Of a DNA stretch of 5,873 nucleotides, positions 5,819 through 5,873 are shown one piece after another. The position numbers were made by a program, and so were the translations under genes. Below the pieces are notes generated by a model. The model was not told the origin of the DNA and did no database searches. It saw nothing but the letters and a program-made list of their open reading frames with translations. Source of the DNA: a bacterium. Lineage in GTDB: Bacteria; Eremiobacterota; Eremiobacteria; Baltobacterales; Baltobacteraceae. Every line of letters begins with the position of its first letter. The stretch's first letter is position 1. The stretch covers positions 1 through 5,873 of the forward strand of contig JAJYHP010000054.1 in the NCBI GenBank assembly GCA_021784715.1. The letters run 5' to 3'.

Positions 5819-5873
5819 ATGGAAAGGTCTCGTCTAGTGTACGTTGATGAAATGCTGAACTGCGTTGATTGCG
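5819..5873 (+). CDS. Possible start of a gene running off the window
   Basis: The sequence AGGAA lies immediately before ATG 5819-5821, and the frame stays open to the window edge (18 codons: MERSRLVYVDEMLNCVDC). No family can be recognised from so little. On the opposite strand the frame ending at TAG (5836-5834) reads AINAVQHFINVH, which is equally protein-like, so the direction of any gene at this edge is undecided. If the plus-strand reading is real, the structured segment at 5584-5705 would lie in its upstream leader. Confidence 0.15.
   Translation, partial: MERSRLVYVDEMLNCVDC

Noticed and set aside
5545..5847. Plus-strand 100-residue open frame at the right end
   Set aside because: No family resemblance, no ribosome-binding site, Arg/Ser/Pro-rich random-looking composition, and it covers the strongly base-paired segment, which better explains the sequence constraint.
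1..5873. CRISPR array or phage/defence system
   Set aside because: No regularly spaced direct repeats and no cas, toxin-antitoxin, restriction or phage genes are recognisable on either strand.
5834..5873. Minus-strand gene end (…AINAVQHFINVH, stop at 5836-5834)
   Set aside because: Only 12 codons are visible and the plus strand is equally open; no basis for choosing this strand.

Overview
The window looks like chromosomal DNA from a G+C-rich, diderm (outer-membrane) bacterium. The evidence is a TonB-dependent-receptor-like protein with a signal peptide, carboxypeptidase-regulatory-like domain, plug and large beta-barrel. Its overall style (few Trp, many Ser/Ala, codons such as tcg and cgatc) reminds me of uncultured phyla such as Eremiobacterota/WPS-2. 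That is an inference from general appearance; no marker gene is present to place it.

Left part (1-4008, plus strand, very G+C-rich). First comes the 3' end of a sensor histidine kinase, with the G1, F and G2 ATP-binding boxes visible. After 24 bp comes a 1093-residue outer-membrane receptor, and after another 7 bp a 143-residue Mpo1-like (DUF962) membrane protein. The spacing suggests a co-transcribed block: an envelope sensor, an outer-membrane transporter and a lipid-related membrane protein. The receptor is the most unusual object here. After its barrel it carries about 300 extra residues built from two diverged copies of a domain with two cysteines each, ending in a proline-rich tail.

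Middle part (4009-4644). A decayed IS3-family insertion sequence lies on the minus strand. OrfA has lost part of its helix-turn-helix and has an in-frame TAA. Its 3' end is fused in frame to an internal piece of OrfB, and the element is cut off before the DDE catalytic domain.

Right part (4645-5873, visibly lower G+C). A minus-strand gene encodes a 247-residue protein with one N-terminal membrane anchor and a strand-turn-rich outer domain of unknown function. A 15-bp palindrome lies just upstream of its start. The last 485 bases contain no convincing complete gene. They do hold a structured segment (5584-5705) in which one 10-base sequence can pair perfectly with a downstream partner, or with one G-U pair with an upstream partner. 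The two helices exclude each other, so this could be a small RNA or a leader with a switching structure. A weak possible gene start lies at 5819.
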